Assembly: GCF_018252635.1 (NCBI RefSeq)
Contig: NZ_JAGTXM010000006.1
Coordinates: 62,001 to 126,000 of the forward strand
DNA: 64,000 nucleotides
From: Citrobacter amalonaticus
GTDB lineage: Bacteria > Pseudomonadota > Gammaproteobacteria > Enterobacterales > Enterobacteriaceae
Direction: 5' to 3'
The notes beneath the pieces are model-generated. The model was not told where the DNA came from and made no database searches. It saw only the letters and a program-made list of their open reading frames with translations. Position numbers and translations under genes: made by a program. Below, piece by piece: positions 53,823-63,848 of this stretch. Position 1 is the first letter of the stretch, and each line of letters opens with the position of its first letter.

Positions 53823-54293
53823 TCAGGCGTTGTCTTTCAGCCAGTTCAGCACCACATCGTGGTGATTGCTGGTTTTGAAATCATCGAAAACGTGTTCGAC
53901 CTTTCCGTCAGCGTCAATCAGGAAGCTGATGCGATGGATCCCATCATAGGTTTTTCCCATAAAAGATTTCTCGCCCCAGACGCCAAACTGCTCACAGACC
54001 TGATGATCCTCGTCGGACAGCAGGGTAAAGTTAAGCAGCTCTTTTTCGGCAAAACGGGAAAGCTTTTCAGGCTTGTCAGTACTGATGCCCAGCACGTCTA
54101 CGCCTGCTTTTTTCAGCTCATCCATGTTATCTCGCAAGCCACAGGCCTGAACGGTACAGCCTGGCGTCATGGCTTTCGGATAGAAATAGACCAGCACACG
54201 CTGTCCCTGGAAGTCGGTCAAATTTACTTGTTCTCCGTCTTGATCCGGCAAGCTAAATTTCGGTGCGATGTCACCGGCTTTCAGTGGATTCAT
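53823..54293 (-). CDS. bcp: Thioredoxin-dependent thiol peroxidase Bcp
   Basis: Bcp is an atypical two-cysteine peroxiredoxin that reduces peroxides with thioredoxin. The 156-residue protein has the peroxidatic Cys46 and resolving Cys51 in TPGCTVQACGLRD. Its ATG shares a base with the gcvR stop, so the two are translated together, as in E. coli. Confidence 0.96.
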   Translation of the reverse strand: MNPLKAGDIAPKFSLPDQDGEQVNLTDFQGQRVLVYFYPKAMTPGCTVQACGLRDNMDELKKAGVDVLGISTDKPEKLSRFAEKELLNFTLLSDEDHQVCEQFGVWGEKSFMGKTYDGIHRISFLIDADGKVEHVFDDFKTSNHHDVVLNWLKDNA

Positions 54294-54865
54294 TACTTAA
54301 CTCCATCCTGTTCATCATGTTGTGAATAATTAACAACGTTAATACTGCCTTGTGCATTGAGTTCTGTACATAGGGCTTTAAAGGCCTGTTCAATATTTGC
54401 GGCATCATCCGACGCCGGACTGTGGGCGGTAATCTGGATGTATAACTGCGCCGCCTTATCATTTTCAGCAGGTTGCGTGCGCGAAACCAGTTCCGCAATA
54501 TTCATTCGATGGCTATCAAACAGGGCCGTAAATCGTTCAATTAAATGTGGCGAATCCGGTACATCAACCTGAACCCATACCGTGGCCGGCATTGGCGGGC
54601 GGGGATGCGCCGTCGTACGCTTCATCACAATCAATAAATCCAGCTCTGCACCTTTCAACGGCAGGGTTGATTCGATCAGGGTGATAGCATTCCAGGTCCC
54701 TGACAGTAGCATGATAAATGTAAACTCATCGCCCAACATGGCCAGGCGACTGTCTTCGATATTACAGCCGCAACTGCTGACATGACGGGTGATCGTGTTC
54801 ACAATTCCCGGGCGATCGGCACCCAGCGCAGTAATAACCAGGTAATGTTGCGATGAAGGTGTCAA
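54293..54865 (-). CDS. gcvR: Glycine cleavage system repressor GcvR, TTG start
   Basis: GcvR binds the activator GcvA and, with glycine absent, keeps the gcv operon off. The 190-residue product (as in E. coli) begins at TTG 54865, seven bases after GGAAG; a longer frame to an ATG at 54931 has no site and an unusual hydrophobic lead. Two ACT domains are visible (VITALGADRPGIVNTITRHV and VDVPDSPHLIERFTALFD). It is divergent from dapA. Confidence 0.93.
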   Translation of the reverse strand: MTPSSQHYLVITALGADRPGIVNTITRHVSSCGCNIEDSRLAMLGDEFTFIMLLSGTWNAITLIESTLPLKGAELDLLIVMKRTTAHPRPPMPATVWVQVDVPDSPHLIERFTALFDSHRMNIAELVSRTQPAENDKAAQLYIQITAHSPASDDAANIEQAFKALCTELNAQGSINVVNYSQHDEQDGVK

Positions 54866-55010
54866 ACCTGTTCTTCCTTTGAGAGGTGGGGTAATCATAA
54901 GGAAAGCATAAAAAAAACCTGCATACAACAATCAGAAGGGCTCTCGTCGCTTGCTTTTATTGTCGTACCAAACGTAACATTGAGACACTTGTTTGCACAG
55001 AGGATGGCCC

Positions 55011-55889
55011 ATGTTCACGGGAAGTATTGTCGCGCTTGTTACACCGATGGATGAAAAAGGTAATGTCTGCCGGTCAAGCCTGAAAAAACTGATTGATTAT
55101 CATGTCGCCAGCGGCACCTCGGCGATCGTTTCTGTTGGCACTACCGGTGAGTCCGCCACGCTGAGTCATGACGAACATGGCGACGTGGTGATGATGACGC
55201 TGGAGCTGGCTGATGGGCGTATCCCGGTGATTGCCGGTACGGGCGCGAACGCGACCGCAGAAGCCATTAGTCTGACGCAGCGTTTCAATGACAGCGGGAT
55301 TGTCGGCTGTCTGACGGTAACGCCTTACTACAACCGTCCGACTCAGGAAGGCCTGTTCCAGCATTTCAAAGCCATCGCGGAACATACTGACCTGCCACAA
55401 ATTCTGTATAATGTGCCATCCCGCACCGGTTGCGATATGCTGCCGGAAACCGTTGGCCGTCTGGCGGAATTAAAAAATATTGTCGCAATTAAAGAGGCGA
55501 CAGGGAACTTAAGTCGGGTTCACCAGATCAAAGAGCTGGTTTCAGATGATTTTCTGCTGCTCAGCGGCGATGACGCGACCGCGATGGACTTCATGCAGTT
55601 AGGCGGTCATGGCGTGATCTCCGTGACGTCTAACGTTGCGGCGCGTGATATGGCGGAAATGTGCAAACTGGCGGCGGAAGGGCGTTTTGCCGAGGCGCGT
55701 ACCATTAACCAGCGCCTGATGCCGTTACATAACAAACTGTTTGTCGAACCCAACCCTATCCCGGTGAAATGGGCATGTAAGGCGTTGGGCCTTGTGGCGA
55801 CCGATACGCTGCGCCTGCCGATGACACCGATCACGGACAATGGTCGTGAAATTGTCAAAGCGGCGCTCAAGCATGCCGGTTTGCTGTAA
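55011..55889 (+). CDS. dapA: 4-hydroxy-tetrahydrodipicolinate synthase
   Basis: DapA condenses pyruvate and aspartate semialdehyde in lysine and diaminopimelate synthesis. The 292-residue product from the ATG at 55011 ([23 protein letters not shown] upstream) has the Schiff-base lysine in AIKEATG (Lys161) and the catalytic tyrosine in LYNVPSRTG (Tyr133). It is followed by bamC after 16 bp. Confidence 0.97.
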   Translation: MFTGSIVALVTPMDEKGNVCRSSLKKLIDYHVASGTSAIVSVGTTGESATLSHDEHGDVVMMTLELADGRIPVIAGTGANATAEAISLTQRFNDSGIVGCLTVTPYYNRPTQEGLFQHFKAIAEHTDLPQILYNVPSRTGCDMLPETVGRLAELKNIVAIKEATGNLSRVHQIKELVSDDFLLLSGDDATAMDFMQLGGHGVISVTSNVAARDMAEMCKLAAEGRFAEARTINQRLMPLHNKLFVEPNPIPVKWACKALGLVATDTLRLPMTPITDNGREIVKAALKHAGLL

Positions 55890-55905
55890 AGTTTAGGGAG
55901 ATTTG

Positions 55906-56940
55906 ATGGCTTACTCAGTACAAAAGTCGCGCCTGGCCAGGGTTGCGGGTGTTTCGCTTGTTTTGCTGCTCGCGGCCTGTAGTTCTGACTCGCGCTACAA
56001 GCGCCAGGTGAGTGGTGATGAATCCTATCTGGAAGCCGCACCGCTTGCTGAACTTCATGCGCCTGCCGGTATGATTCTGCCGGTGACCACGAGCGACTAC
56101 AACATTCCGGTCACCAACGGCAGTGGTGCCGTAGGGAAAGCGCTGGATATCCGTCCACCGGCACAGCCGCTGGCGCTGGTTTCCGGGGCCCGAACCCAGT
56201 TCGCGGGTGATACCGCCACGCTGCTGGTGGAAAACGGGCGTGGAAATACGCTGTGGCCGCAGGTGGTCAGCGTGATTCAGTCTAAAAACTACACGATTGA
56301 AAAACGTGATGATGCCAGCCAGACGCTGACAACCGGTTGGGTTGACTGGAACCGTCTGGACGAAGACGAGCAGTACCGTGGCCGTTATCAAATCTCGGTT
56401 AAACCGCAGGGCTATCAGCAGGCGGTGATGGTGAAACTGGTCAACCTGGAACAGGCCGGTAAGCCTGTGGCGGATGCCGCTTCACTGCAGCGTTATAGCA
56501 CTGAGATGATGAACGTGATTTCTGCTGGCCTCGATAAGACCGCGACTGACGCCGCGAATGCTGCGCAGAACCGTTCTGCTGCCACGATGGATGTGCAGAG
56601 CGCCGCCGATGACACCGGGTTACCGATGCTGGTGGTGCGTGGTCCATTCAACGTTGTCTGGCAGCGACTCCCGGCTGCGCTGGAGAAAGTCGGCATGAAA
56701 GTAACTGACAGCACCCGTTCGCAGGGGAGTATGGCCGTTACCTACAAACCGCTGTCCGATAGCGGCTGGCAGGAGCTGGGCGCTCGCGATCCAGGGCTCT
56801 CTTCCGGTGACTACAAACTGCAGGTCGGTGATTTAGACAACCGCAGCAGCTTGCAGTTTATCGATCCGAAGGGGCATACCCTGACGCAGAGCCAGAACGA
56901 CGCGCTGGTTGCCATCTTCCAGGCAGCGTTTAGCAAGTAA
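55906..56940 (+). CDS. bamC: Outer membrane assembly lipoprotein BamC
   Basis: BamC is a lipoprotein of the BAM complex. The 344-residue protein from the ATG at 55906 has lipobox LLAAC with Cys25 lipidated, a conserved unstructured N-terminal segment that wraps BamD, and two helix-grip domains. It follows dapA in an apparent operon and is followed by a terminator before purC. Confidence 0.96.
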   Translation: MAYSVQKSRLARVAGVSLVLLLAACSSDSRYKRQVSGDESYLEAAPLAELHAPAGMILPVTTSDYNIPVTNGSGAVGKALDIRPPAQPLALVSGARTQFAGDTATLLVENGRGNTLWPQVVSVIQSKNYTIEKRDDASQTLTTGWVDWNRLDEDEQYRGRYQISVKPQGYQQAVMVKLVNLEQAGKPVADAASLQRYSTEMMNVISAGLDKTATDAANAAQNRSAATMDVQSAADDTGLPMLVVRGPFNVVWQRLPAALEKVGMKVTDSTRSQGSMAVTYKPLSDSGWQELGARDPGLSSGDYKLQVGDLDNRSSLQFIDPKGHTLTQSQNDALVAIFQAAFSK

Positions 56941-56946
56941 AAAAAC

Positions 56947-56976
56947 AGGGCTGGAGAAATCCGGCCCTTTTTATTT
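56947..56976 (+). terminator. Intrinsic terminator after bamC
   Basis: AGGGCTGG (56947-56954) and CCGGCCCT (56961-56968) pair with one wobble position around AGAAAT, followed by a T-rich tail (TTTTATTT). Confidence 0.8.
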
Positions 56977-56983
56977 CCGTGCT

Positions 56984-56999
56984 ACGCAAACGTGTGCGT
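56984..56999 (+). promoter_or_regulatory. PurR operator of purC
   Basis: ACGCAAACGTGTGCGT matches the PurR consensus at 15 of 16 positions. A likely -10 (CATAAT) follows at 57002. It lies 54-69 bp before the purC start. Confidence 0.85.
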
Positions 57000-57052
57000 G
57001 GCATAATATTCCCCGTTTTGAATACAAATGATCACACCCAGGAGTAATGAAG

Positions 57053-57766
57053 ATGCAAAAGCAAGCTGAGTTGTATCGTGGTAAAGCGAAGACCGTATAC
57101 AGCACGGAAAACCCGGACCTGTTGGTGCTCGAATTCCGCAATGATACGTCAGCAGGGGATGGTGCGCGCATTGAGCAGTTTGATCGTAAAGGCATGGTGA
57201 ATAACAAGTTCAACCATTTCATCATGACCAAACTGGCCGAAGCGGGTATCCCGACGCAGATGGAGCGACTGCTCTCTGATACCGAATGCCTGGTGAAAAA
57301 GCTGGATATGGTGCCGGTCGAATGCGTGGTGCGTAACCGTGCGGCAGGCTCTCTGGTAAAACGCTTAGGGATTGAAGAGGGCATCGAACTGAATCCGCCG
57401 TTATTCGACCTGTTCCTGAAAAACGATGCAATGCATGACCCGATGGTCAACGATTCCTACTGCGAAACCTTTGGCTGGGTGAGCAAAGAGAATCTGGCAC
57501 GAATGAAAGAGCTGACCTATAAAGCCAATGACGTGCTGAAAAAACTGTTCGATGACGCGGGGCTGATCCTTGTCGACTTCAAACTGGAGTTCGGTCTGTA
57601 CAAAGGAGAAGTGGTCCTCGGTGATGAATTCTCTCCGGATGGCAGCCGTCTGTGGGATAAAGAGACGCTCGATAAAATGGACAAAGACCGTTTCCGTCAG
57701 AGTCTGGGTGGCCTGATTGAAGCCTATGAAACGGTGGCGCGTCGTCTGGGTGTGAATCTCGACTAA
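57053..57766 (+). CDS. purC: SAICAR synthetase
   Basis: PurC joins aspartate to CAIR in purine synthesis. The 237-residue product from the ATG at 57053 has the [10 protein letters not shown] nucleotide loop, [12 protein letters not shown] and LVDFKLEFG signatures. An ATG two codons earlier (57047) is possible, but AGGAG spacing and the E. coli N-terminus MQKQAELY favour 57053. It is controlled by a PurR box. Confidence 0.96.
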   Translation: MQKQAELYRGKAKTVYSTENPDLLVLEFRNDTSAGDGARIEQFDRKGMVNNKFNHFIMTKLAEAGIPTQMERLLSDTECLVKKLDMVPVECVVRNRAAGSLVKRLGIEEGIELNPPLFDLFLKNDAMHDPMVNDSYCETFGWVSKENLARMKELTYKANDVLKKLFDDAGLILVDFKLEFGLYKGEVVLGDEFSPDGSRLWDKETLDKMDKDRFRQSLGGLIEAYETVARRLGVNLD

Positions 57767-57890
57767 CTTGCCTTTCGGGTCGGGGACGCTCTCCGGCCCG
57801 CTCTTCGCATTTCAATCGCGCTTTCCTGTGGTAATCTTCCGCTGAACCGCCTACGATCATCATCATAACGAATAGAGTGTTGAGGTGAGT

Positions 57891-58763
57891 ATGCGCTGGC
57901 AAGGGCGTCGTGAAAGTGACAATGTGGAAGACAGGCGCAGTAACTCGGGCGGTGGCCCTTCTCTGGGCGGGCCAGGGTTTCGTCTGCCGAGTGGCAAAGG
58001 CGGGATTATTCTGCTCATCGTCGTGCTGGTTGCCGGGTATTACGGCGTCGATTTAACCGGACTGATGACGGGACAACCGGTCTCTCAGCAGCAGTCTCAG
58101 CGTTCCATCAGCCCAAATGAAGACGAAGCGGCAAAATTTACGTCGGTGATTCTGGCTACGACTGAAGACTCCTGGGGACAGCAGTTCGAAAAAATGGGAC
58201 GCACCTACCAACCGCCTAAACTCGTGATGTACCGCGGGGCAACGCGTACCGGCTGCGGTACCGGGCAATCCATCATGGGGCCGTTTTATTGCCCGGCAGA
58301 TAGCACGGTCTATATCGATCTCTCCTTCTACGATGACATGAAAGACAAACTGGGCGCAGACGGTGACTTCGCTCAGGGGTATGTGATTGCTCACGAAGTC
58401 GGTCATCACGTTCAGAAACTGCTGGGCATCGAGCCGAAAGTGCGTCAGATGCAGCAAAACGCTTCGCAGGCAGAAATCAACCAACTCTCTGTGCGTATGG
58501 AACTGCAGGCGGACTGCTTTGCCGGCGTCTGGGGAAACAGCATGCAGCAGCAGGGCGTACTGGAATCCGGCGATCTGGAAGAGGCGCTGAATGCCGCCGA
58601 AGCGATTGGCGACGATCGTCTCCAGCAGCAAAGTCAGGGGCGAGTCGTTCCGGACAGCTTCACTCACGGGACGTCAGAGCAGCGCTATCGTTGGTTTAAG
58701 CGTGGTTTCGATAGTGGCAACCCGGCGCAATGTAATACTTTTGGTAAAGGTTTTAACTTCTGA
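57891..58763 (+). CDS. ypfJ: Neutral zinc metallopeptidase family protein YpfJ
   Basis: YpfJ is an inner membrane protein with a zinc-peptidase domain of unknown substrate. The 290-residue product (E. coli 287) has a Gly/Ser-rich basic N-terminus, a membrane helix near residues 40-56 ([15 protein letters not shown]), and the HEVGHH motif at 168-173 with a downstream [12 protein letters not shown] zinc-ligand segment. The ATG at 57891 is chosen; an in-frame GTG two codons earlier is closer to the GAGG site. It lies seven bases before tmcA. Confidence 0.92.
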   Translation: MRWQGRRESDNVEDRRSNSGGGPSLGGPGFRLPSGKGGIILLIVVLVAGYYGVDLTGLMTGQPVSQQQSQRSISPNEDEAAKFTSVILATTEDSWGQQFEKMGRTYQPPKLVMYRGATRTGCGTGQSIMGPFYCPADSTVYIDLSFYDDMKDKLGADGDFAQGYVIAHEVGHHVQKLLGIEPKVRQMQQNASQAEINQLSVRMELQADCFAGVWGNSMQQQGVLESGDLEEALNAAEAIGDDRLQQQSQGRVVPDSFTHGTSEQRYRWFKRGFDSGNPAQCNTFGKGFNF

Positions 58764-58770
58764 GGCAGGG

Positions 58771-60780
58771 ATGTCTGGTCATACCGCGCTGAATGCGTTA
58801 ACCGCGCAAATGACCCGGGAGGGGATTCGCCGTCTGCTGGTGCTGAGCGGCGAGGCGTCCTGGTGTCATGAACAAGTGCAACACCTGCGTGACGCATTGC
58901 CAGGGGACTGGTTGTGGGTTTCCCCTGATGCGCCAGCCGAACCAGCCTGCACGCCGCAGGCGCTGCAAACCTTACTGGGACGTGAATTCCGCCATGCCGT
59001 CTTCGACGCGCTGACCGGGTTTGATGCGGCGGCCTTTGCTGCCTTAAGCGGAACGCTACGTGCGGGCAGTTGGCTGGTATTACTCACACCGGCACTGACG
59101 CACTGGCATCACTGTCCTGATAATGATTCGCTGCGCTGGAGCGACTGCACACAACCTATTGCGACCCCTCATTTTATTCACCACATTCGTCGCCTCATCG
59201 CGGCGGATGAGCAGGTGTTGTGCTGGCAACAGTCGCAGCCGCCTGGCGTGCCGCATTTTCCAGAACGTCCCCACTGGCAGCCCGCAACCGGTGCGCCGCT
59301 ACCGGAACAGGAAGCCATTCTGACGCAACTGCTGCAGATGGACGAAGGGATCGCCACGGTGACCGCCGCACGTGGTCGCGGGAAATCGGCACTGGCCGGT
59401 CAGTTGATTTCGCGTATTGTGGGCAACGCCATTGTGACCGCGCCGGCGAAGGCGGCAACAGACGTGCTGGCGCAGTTTGCTGGCGTCAACTTCCGCTTTA
59501 TGGCGCCCGATACGCTGCTGAATACGGAGGTAGACGCCGACTGGCTGGTAGTGGATGAGGCGGCCGCGATCCCCGCACCGCTCCTCCAGCGTCTTGTTTC
59601 CCGCTTCCCGCGTACTTTACTGACAACGACGGTTCAGGGCTACGAAGGTACCGGACGCGGCTTTCTGTTGAAGTTTTGCGCCCGTTTTCCACATTTGCAG
59701 CGTTATGAACTGCAGCAACCCATCCGCTGGGCTCAGGGATGTCCGCTGGAGAAATGGGTCAGCGACGCGCTGGTTTTTGATGATGACCGTTTCGCGTCCA
59801 CCCCGCAGGGCAGCATTGCGATGACACCTTTCGAACAGGATGCCTGGCGAACGCAACCGGAAATGCCGTTGGCGGTCTATCGGCTGCTTTCCGGGGCGCA
59901 TTACCGCACCTCTCCGCTGGATCTCCGTCGAATGATGGATGCGCCAGGCCAGCATTTTTTCCGCGCCTCCTGTGATGGAGCGATCGTCGGGGCGCTCTGG
60001 CTGGTTGAGGAAGGCGGACTTGCTCCAGAACTCAGCCAGGCCGTCTGGGCGGGATTTCGGCGACCAAGAGGGAATCTTGTCGCGCAGTCGCTGGCAGCAC
60101 ATGGTGGCGATCCGCTGGCAGCCACCCTGACCGGTCGGCGAATCAGTCGTATTGCCGTTCATCCGGGGCGTCAGCGCGAGGGAATAGGGCAGAAATTGAT
60201 CGCACAGGCCCAGGCAGCACACTGTGACTATCTTTCCGTAAGCTTTGGCTATACGCCTGAACTGTGGCGCTTCTGGCAGCGCTGTGGCTTTATCCTGGTG
60301 CGCGTCGGCAATCACAAGGAAGCCAGCAGCGGTTGCTATACCGCAATGGCGCTCTTACCGCTAAACGCGGCGGGCAGACGTCTGGCCGAATATGAGCATC
60401 ACCGTTTACGTCGCGATGCCGACATTCTCGCGCAGTGGAATGGGGAGGCGATCCCGGTTGAGTCGCTGAAAGCGACTACGCTTAATGAAGATGACTGGCA
60501 GACGCTGGCGGGATTTGCTTTCGCACACCGCCCCTTGCTGACTTCTCTCGGTGCACTGAGCCGTCTGCTGGCAACCAGCGCGTTGCCGCTACCGGCGTTG
60601 CGGGGTAGCCTGCAAGCGCGTCCTGGCGATGCAGAGCTCTGTCTGAGGTTGCGCCTTTCAGGGCGCAAAGCGCTGTTGAAGCGTCAGCGGGAAGAGGCGG
60701 CGCAGGCGTTGGCCGCGTGGGATCCCGCGCGGACTGAGCATGACCGTGATCGCATTCTGCAATGGCAATTTTTTCACTAA
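58771..60780 (+). CDS. tmcA: tRNA(Met) cytidine acetyltransferase TmcA
   Basis: TmcA acetylates C34 of elongator tRNA-Met with acetyl-CoA and ATP, protecting against misreading. The 669-residue product (E. coli 671) starts at the ATG at 58771, five bases after GAGG; the frame runs 60 codons back into ypfJ. It has an N-terminal DUF1726-like region, a helicase-type ATPase with Walker A ARGRGKSAL (~200-207) and DEAAAIPAPL, a GNAT domain (RISRIAVHPGRQREGIG) and a C-terminal tRNA-binding part. The stretches around residues 30-140 are clearly less conserved than the rest. Confidence 0.95.
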   Translation: MSGHTALNALTAQMTREGIRRLLVLSGEASWCHEQVQHLRDALPGDWLWVSPDAPAEPACTPQALQTLLGREFRHAVFDALTGFDAAAFAALSGTLRAGSWLVLLTPALTHWHHCPDNDSLRWSDCTQPIATPHFIHHIRRLIAADEQVLCWQQSQPPGVPHFPERPHWQPATGAPLPEQEAILTQLLQMDEGIATVTAARGRGKSALAGQLISRIVGNAIVTAPAKAATDVLAQFAGVNFRFMAPDTLLNTEVDADWLVVDEAAAIPAPLLQRLVSRFPRTLLTTTVQGYEGTGRGFLLKFCARFPHLQRYELQQPIRWAQGCPLEKWVSDALVFDDDRFASTPQGSIAMTPFEQDAWRTQPEMPLAVYRLLSGAHYRTSPLDLRRMMDAPGQHFFRASCDGAIVGALWLVEEGGLAPELSQAVWAGFRRPRGNLVAQSLAAHGGDPLAATLTGRRISRIAVHPGRQREGIGQKLIAQAQAAHCDYLSVSFGYTPELWRFWQRCGFILVRVGNHKEASSGCYTAMALLPLNAAGRRLAEYEHHRLRRDADILAQWNGEAIPVESLKATTLNEDDWQTLAGFAFAHRPLLTSLGALSRLLATSALPLPALRGSLQARPGDAELCLRLRLSGRKALLKRQREEAAQALAAWDPARTEHDRDRILQWQFFH

Positions 60781-60853
60781 CTCCTTCAATTTTCTGGCAT
60801 GGTCATTGCGATTGAGCAGCGTAGAATTAACGACATCAGTTAAGGAGATCGCC

Positions 60854-61552
60854 ATGAAACATGACCATTTTGTTGTTCAAAGTCCGTCCCAACCTGCTCA
60901 ACAGTTGTTGCTGCTGTTTCATGGCGTGGGCGATAACCCCGTCGCGATGGGCGAGATTGGTTCGTGGTTTGCCCCTCTTTTCCCGGACGCGCTGGTGGTC
61001 AGTATCGGCGGCGTTGAACCTAGTGGGCCGGCACCGGGTCGTCAGTGGTTTTCCGTGCAGGGCGTGACGGAAGAAAATCGTCAGGCACGGGTTGATGCGA
61101 TCATGCCGGTGTTTATTGAAACCGTCCGCTACTGGCAAAAACAGAGCGGTGTCGGGGCAAATGCCACGGCGCTGATTGGCTTCTCTCAGGGGGCGATTAT
61201 GGCGCTCGAGAGCATCAAAGCCGAGTCGGGTCTGGCGTCGCGGGTAATTGCCTTTAACGGACGCTACGCCAGCCTGCCGGAAACCGCATCGACTGCCACT
61301 ACGATCCATTTGATCCACGGTGGTGAAGATCGGGTCATTGAGCTGTCGCATGCGGTAGCCGCCCAGGACGCGCTGTTAAGCGCGGGCGGGGATGTCACGC
61401 TGGATATTGTGGATGACCTCGGCCACGCGATTGACGACCGCAGCATGCAGTTTGCCCTCGATCATTTACGTTATACCGTGCCAAAGCACTACTTTGATGA
61501 AGCGCTTAGCGGCAGTACGCCAAACGATGATGACGTGATTGAGATGATCTAA
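60854..61552 (+). CDS. ypfH: Carboxylesterase YpfH
   Basis: YpfH is an alpha/beta hydrolase with esterase activity in E. coli. The 232-residue product has the catalytic triad Ser111 (GFSQG), Asp159 (HGGED) and His191 (DLGHAID). TAAGGAG lies upstream of the ATG. It is followed by a bidirectional terminator shared with ypfN. Confidence 0.94.
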   Translation: MKHDHFVVQSPSQPAQQLLLLFHGVGDNPVAMGEIGSWFAPLFPDALVVSIGGVEPSGPAPGRQWFSVQGVTEENRQARVDAIMPVFIETVRYWQKQSGVGANATALIGFSQGAIMALESIKAESGLASRVIAFNGRYASLPETASTATTIHLIHGGEDRVIELSHAVAAQDALLSAGGDVTLDIVDDLGHAIDDRSMQFALDHLRYTVPKHYFDEALSGSTPNDDDVIEMI

Positions 61553-61557
61553 AAGAC

Positions 61558-61589
61558 AAGGCCGGAATGGGATAACCCCTCCGGCCTTT
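61558..61589. terminator. Bidirectional terminator between ypfH and ypfN
   Basis: AAGGCCGGA (61558-61566) and TCCGGCCTT (61580-61588) pair around a 13-base loop between convergent genes. T-runs are short on both sides. Confidence 0.65.
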
Positions 61590-61591
61590 GG

Positions 61592-61792
61592 TTATTTCTT
61601 CGGTTGGTCTTTCTTCGGCCAATCGTCGTCGTCGTCCCACTTATCGTTGAAATCACGATGCGGCGGAAGTTCCGGTTTATTCGCGAGGAATTTTTTGTGG
61701 TCGACGCGTTTGAGATCTTTAATCACATTCAGCAGCACACCTACCAAAAACACCAGCACTAAAATCCACCAATATTTGGCCAGCCAGTCCAT
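61592..61792 (-). CDS. ypfN: Small membrane protein YpfN (UPF0370)
   Basis: This 66-residue protein has one membrane helix ([20 protein letters not shown]) and a conserved charged tail ([20 protein letters not shown]). It is almost identical to E. coli YpfN; the function is unknown. It starts at the ATG at 61792, a frame extension of 33 codons being unsupported, and follows dapE by 26 bp. Confidence 0.93.
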   Translation of the reverse strand: MDWLAKYWWILVLVFLVGVLLNVIKDLKRVDHKKFLANKPELPPHRDFNDKWDDDDDWPKKDQPKK

Positions 61793-61818
61793 GCGCGTTA
61801 CCTCTTGCAGGAATCTCG

Positions 61819-62946
61819 TCAGGCGACGAGTTGTTCCATAATACGTTGATACATACGGGCAAGCAGTTGCAGGTCGGCGGCGTTCACGCATTCATTGATT
61901 TTATGAATCGTGGCATTTACCGGACCGAGCTCTACGACTTGCGCCCCCATACGAGCGATAAACCGGCCATCAGACGTACCGCCCGTGGTCAGTAACTGCG
62001 GTTTAATTTCATTATAGTGCTCGATGGCGTTCACCACCGCATCCACAAGCTTCCCGCGATCGGTCAGGAACGGCTGTCCAGAGAGCCACCAGTCAACGGT
62101 ATAGCGCAACTGATGTTTTTCGAGCAGTGCGTGCACCCGCGCTTTGATCATCTCGTCGGTCAGTTCAGTACTGAAACGGAAGTTGAACTGCACAAACAGT
62201 TCACCGGGGATGACGTTATTGCTACCGGTACCCGCCTGAACATTGGCAATCTGCATGCTGGTGGCCGGGAAAAATTCATTGCCCTGATCCCACTCAATAT
62301 TCACCAGTTCATTGAGCATCTGCGCGGCGCGGTGTACCGGGTTATCCGCCAGATGCGGATAGGCGACATGCCCCTGCACACCATGAATGGTCAGGTTGCA
62401 GGTCAGCGAGCCGCGACGACCATTCTTCACCACGTCACCTACCACTTCGGTGCTTGAGGGTTCGCCGACCAGACAGTAATCCAGGCGCTCATTTCGCGCC
62501 ATCAACGCCTCGACCACTTTCACCGTCCCGTTTTTCGCGCTGGCCTCTTCATCTGAGGTTACCAGAAACGCAAGTCGACCCTTATGGTTCGGGTGCTGAG
62601 CGACAAAGCGCTCCGCCGCCACCACCATGGCTGCCAGCGAACCTTTCATATCCGCCGCGCCGCGGCCAAACAGCATCCCGTCGCGAATGGTTGGCTCGAA
62701 AGGTGGGTTGATCCAGCGATCGGCATCGCCCGCCGGCACGACGTCGGTGTGACCGGCAAACGCCAGCGTTTCCCCCTGTCCGCGCCATGCCCAAAAATTC
62801 TGTGTATCCGCAAAATCCATGCGCTCAACGGTAAAACCGATCGCGCGCAGGCGTTCAATCATCAACGCCTGACATCCCGCATCATCCGGGCTCAGGGAAG
62901 GGCGGCGAATAAGCTGCTGTGTCAGCTCAATAACCGGGCACGACAT
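61819..62946 (-). CDS. dapE: Succinyl-diaminopimelate desuccinylase
   Basis: DapE removes succinate from N-succinyl-LL-DAP in lysine and peptidoglycan precursor synthesis. The 375-residue M20-family enzyme has zinc ligands His66 (AGHTDVVP), Asp99 (GRGAADMKG), the Glu pair in [11 protein letters not shown], a glutamate in VGEPSS and His349 (NATIHKINE). It lies three bases downstream of yffB. Confidence 0.97.
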   Translation of the reverse strand: MSCPVIELTQQLIRRPSLSPDDAGCQALMIERLRAIGFTVERMDFADTQNFWAWRGQGETLAFAGHTDVVPAGDADRWINPPFEPTIRDGMLFGRGAADMKGSLAAMVVAAERFVAQHPNHKGRLAFLVTSDEEASAKNGTVKVVEALMARNERLDYCLVGEPSSTEVVGDVVKNGRRGSLTCNLTIHGVQGHVAYPHLADNPVHRAAQMLNELVNIEWDQGNEFFPATSMQIANVQAGTGSNNVIPGELFVQFNFRFSTELTDEMIKARVHALLEKHQLRYTVDWWLSGQPFLTDRGKLVDAVVNAIEHYNEIKPQLLTTGGTSDGRFIARMGAQVVELGPVNATIHKINECVNAADLQLLARMYQRIMEQLVA

Positions 62947-62949
62947 AGA

Positions 62950-63306
62950 CTACACCTCGTCAAAAAACTGCTGATAACTGGATTCACTAAAACCCAGCAG
63001 CATAGGCTTCCCGGGCGCACAGAGCAATGGGCGTTTGATGATCGCAGGCATTTCAGTCATTAATGCGGCGGCAGAGGCGGCATCCGTGATGTGATTGCGT
63101 GTGGTTTCATCCAGTTTTCGCCACGTCGTTCCACGGGTGTTGAGAAGTGATTCCCAACCTAATTCATTGATAAATGAAGTGAGAAGGGCGTTGTCCAGAC
63201 CATCGACACGGTAATCGTGAAAACGATAATCTATGCCACGCGCTTCCAGCCAGCGGCGGGCCTTTTTAATGGTGTCGCAATTTTTAATGCCGTAGAGGGT
63301 AATCAT
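62950..63306 (-). CDS. yffB: ArsC/Spx-family protein YffB
   Basis: YffB is a thioredoxin-fold protein related to arsenate reductase with an unresolved role. The 118-residue product starts at the ATG at 63306; an ATG two codons earlier leaves no room for the AAGG site. It has Cys10 in [12 protein letters not shown], the conserved [10 protein letters not shown] segment and IIKRPLL. It forms an operon with dapE. Confidence 0.93.
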   Translation of the reverse strand: MITLYGIKNCDTIKKARRWLEARGIDYRFHDYRVDGLDNALLTSFINELGWESLLNTRGTTWRKLDETTRNHITDAASAAALMTEMPAIIKRPLLCAPGKPMLLGFSESSYQQFFDEV

Positions 63307-63695
63307 CTGCATCCTTATTAACGTAAACTGATTATATAATCATCAATATCGTTACGTCCGATAATACATCTTGTCATTTAATCGTGATCGGTAAATATAA
63401 CATTGTTGAAGTAATGTGAATAATAATTCCTGAATACATCAGATTTTTCTACTTAATCAAAATTCAGAATTTCACCCTTGCAGCCATCTGTTTTTTAATC
63501 GAAATTGAAGAAGTACCAGATAAGGTATGATTGTTTCGAATTATTGCTGTATGTCACATAAAATTTATGGGTACCGCGCCATAGTGATGACATCAACCCA
63601 CACCCCGGAGGATGTAATCACAGCAATTGGTTAATTTGTCTTCACCAGGAGATAATGTTTTTGTAGAATACTCATAATAAAAAGTAGAGGTTGTT
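63307..63695. other. AT-rich intergenic region between yffB and ypfM
   Basis: These 389 bases are AT-rich, particularly 63320-63560, and no protein gene is convincing on either strand (a 64-codon minus-strand frame at 63593-63787 runs opposite to ypfM and lacks support). It contains the divergent promoters of yffB and ypfM and room for a small RNA, but no terminator-bounded candidate was found. Confidence 0.5.
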
Positions 63696-63755
63696 ATGAT
63701 TGAACGCGAACTGGGGAACTGGAAAGATTTTATCGAAGTAATGCTTCGCAAATAA
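63696..63755 (+). CDS. ypfM: 19-residue small protein YpfM
   Basis: The open frame encodes MIERELGNWKDFIEVMLRK, which I recall as identical to E. coli YpfM. AGAGG lies eight bases before the ATG. Perfect conservation over so short a length between genera supports a real protein of unknown function. It is oriented opposite to acrD and yffB. Confidence 0.85.
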   Translation: MIERELGNWKDFIEVMLRK

Positions 63756-63791
63756 ATTTCTGGAAGGATGACCAAATAACAGAACATACCG

Positions 63792-63807
63792 TGTGAGATT
63801 CATCACA
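63792..63807. promoter_or_regulatory. Perfect CRP-consensus palindrome / small hairpin after ypfM
   Basis: TGTGAGATTCATCACA matches all ten conserved CRP half-site bases. It is also a 6-7 bp hairpin in RNA (GTGTGA/TCACAC). It lies 37 bp after the ypfM stop and only seven bases before a terminator, an unusual place for an activator site. Confidence 0.5.
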
Positions 63808-63813
63808 CAGAAA

Positions 63814-63843
63814 GGGCGACCCGTTGGCAGGTCGCCTTTTTTT
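63814..63843. terminator. Intrinsic terminator between ypfM and acrD
   Basis: GGCGACC (63815-63821) and GGTCGCC (63830-63836) pair around CGTTGGCA, followed by seven T residues on the plus strand. It ends the ypfM transcript and may also stop acrD from the other side. Confidence 0.8.
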
Positions 63844-63848
63844 GTCTC

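Noticed and set aside
63593-63787. 64-codon minus-strand frame overlapping ypfM
   Set aside because: No ribosome site; ypfM on the plus strand is conserved to the residue.
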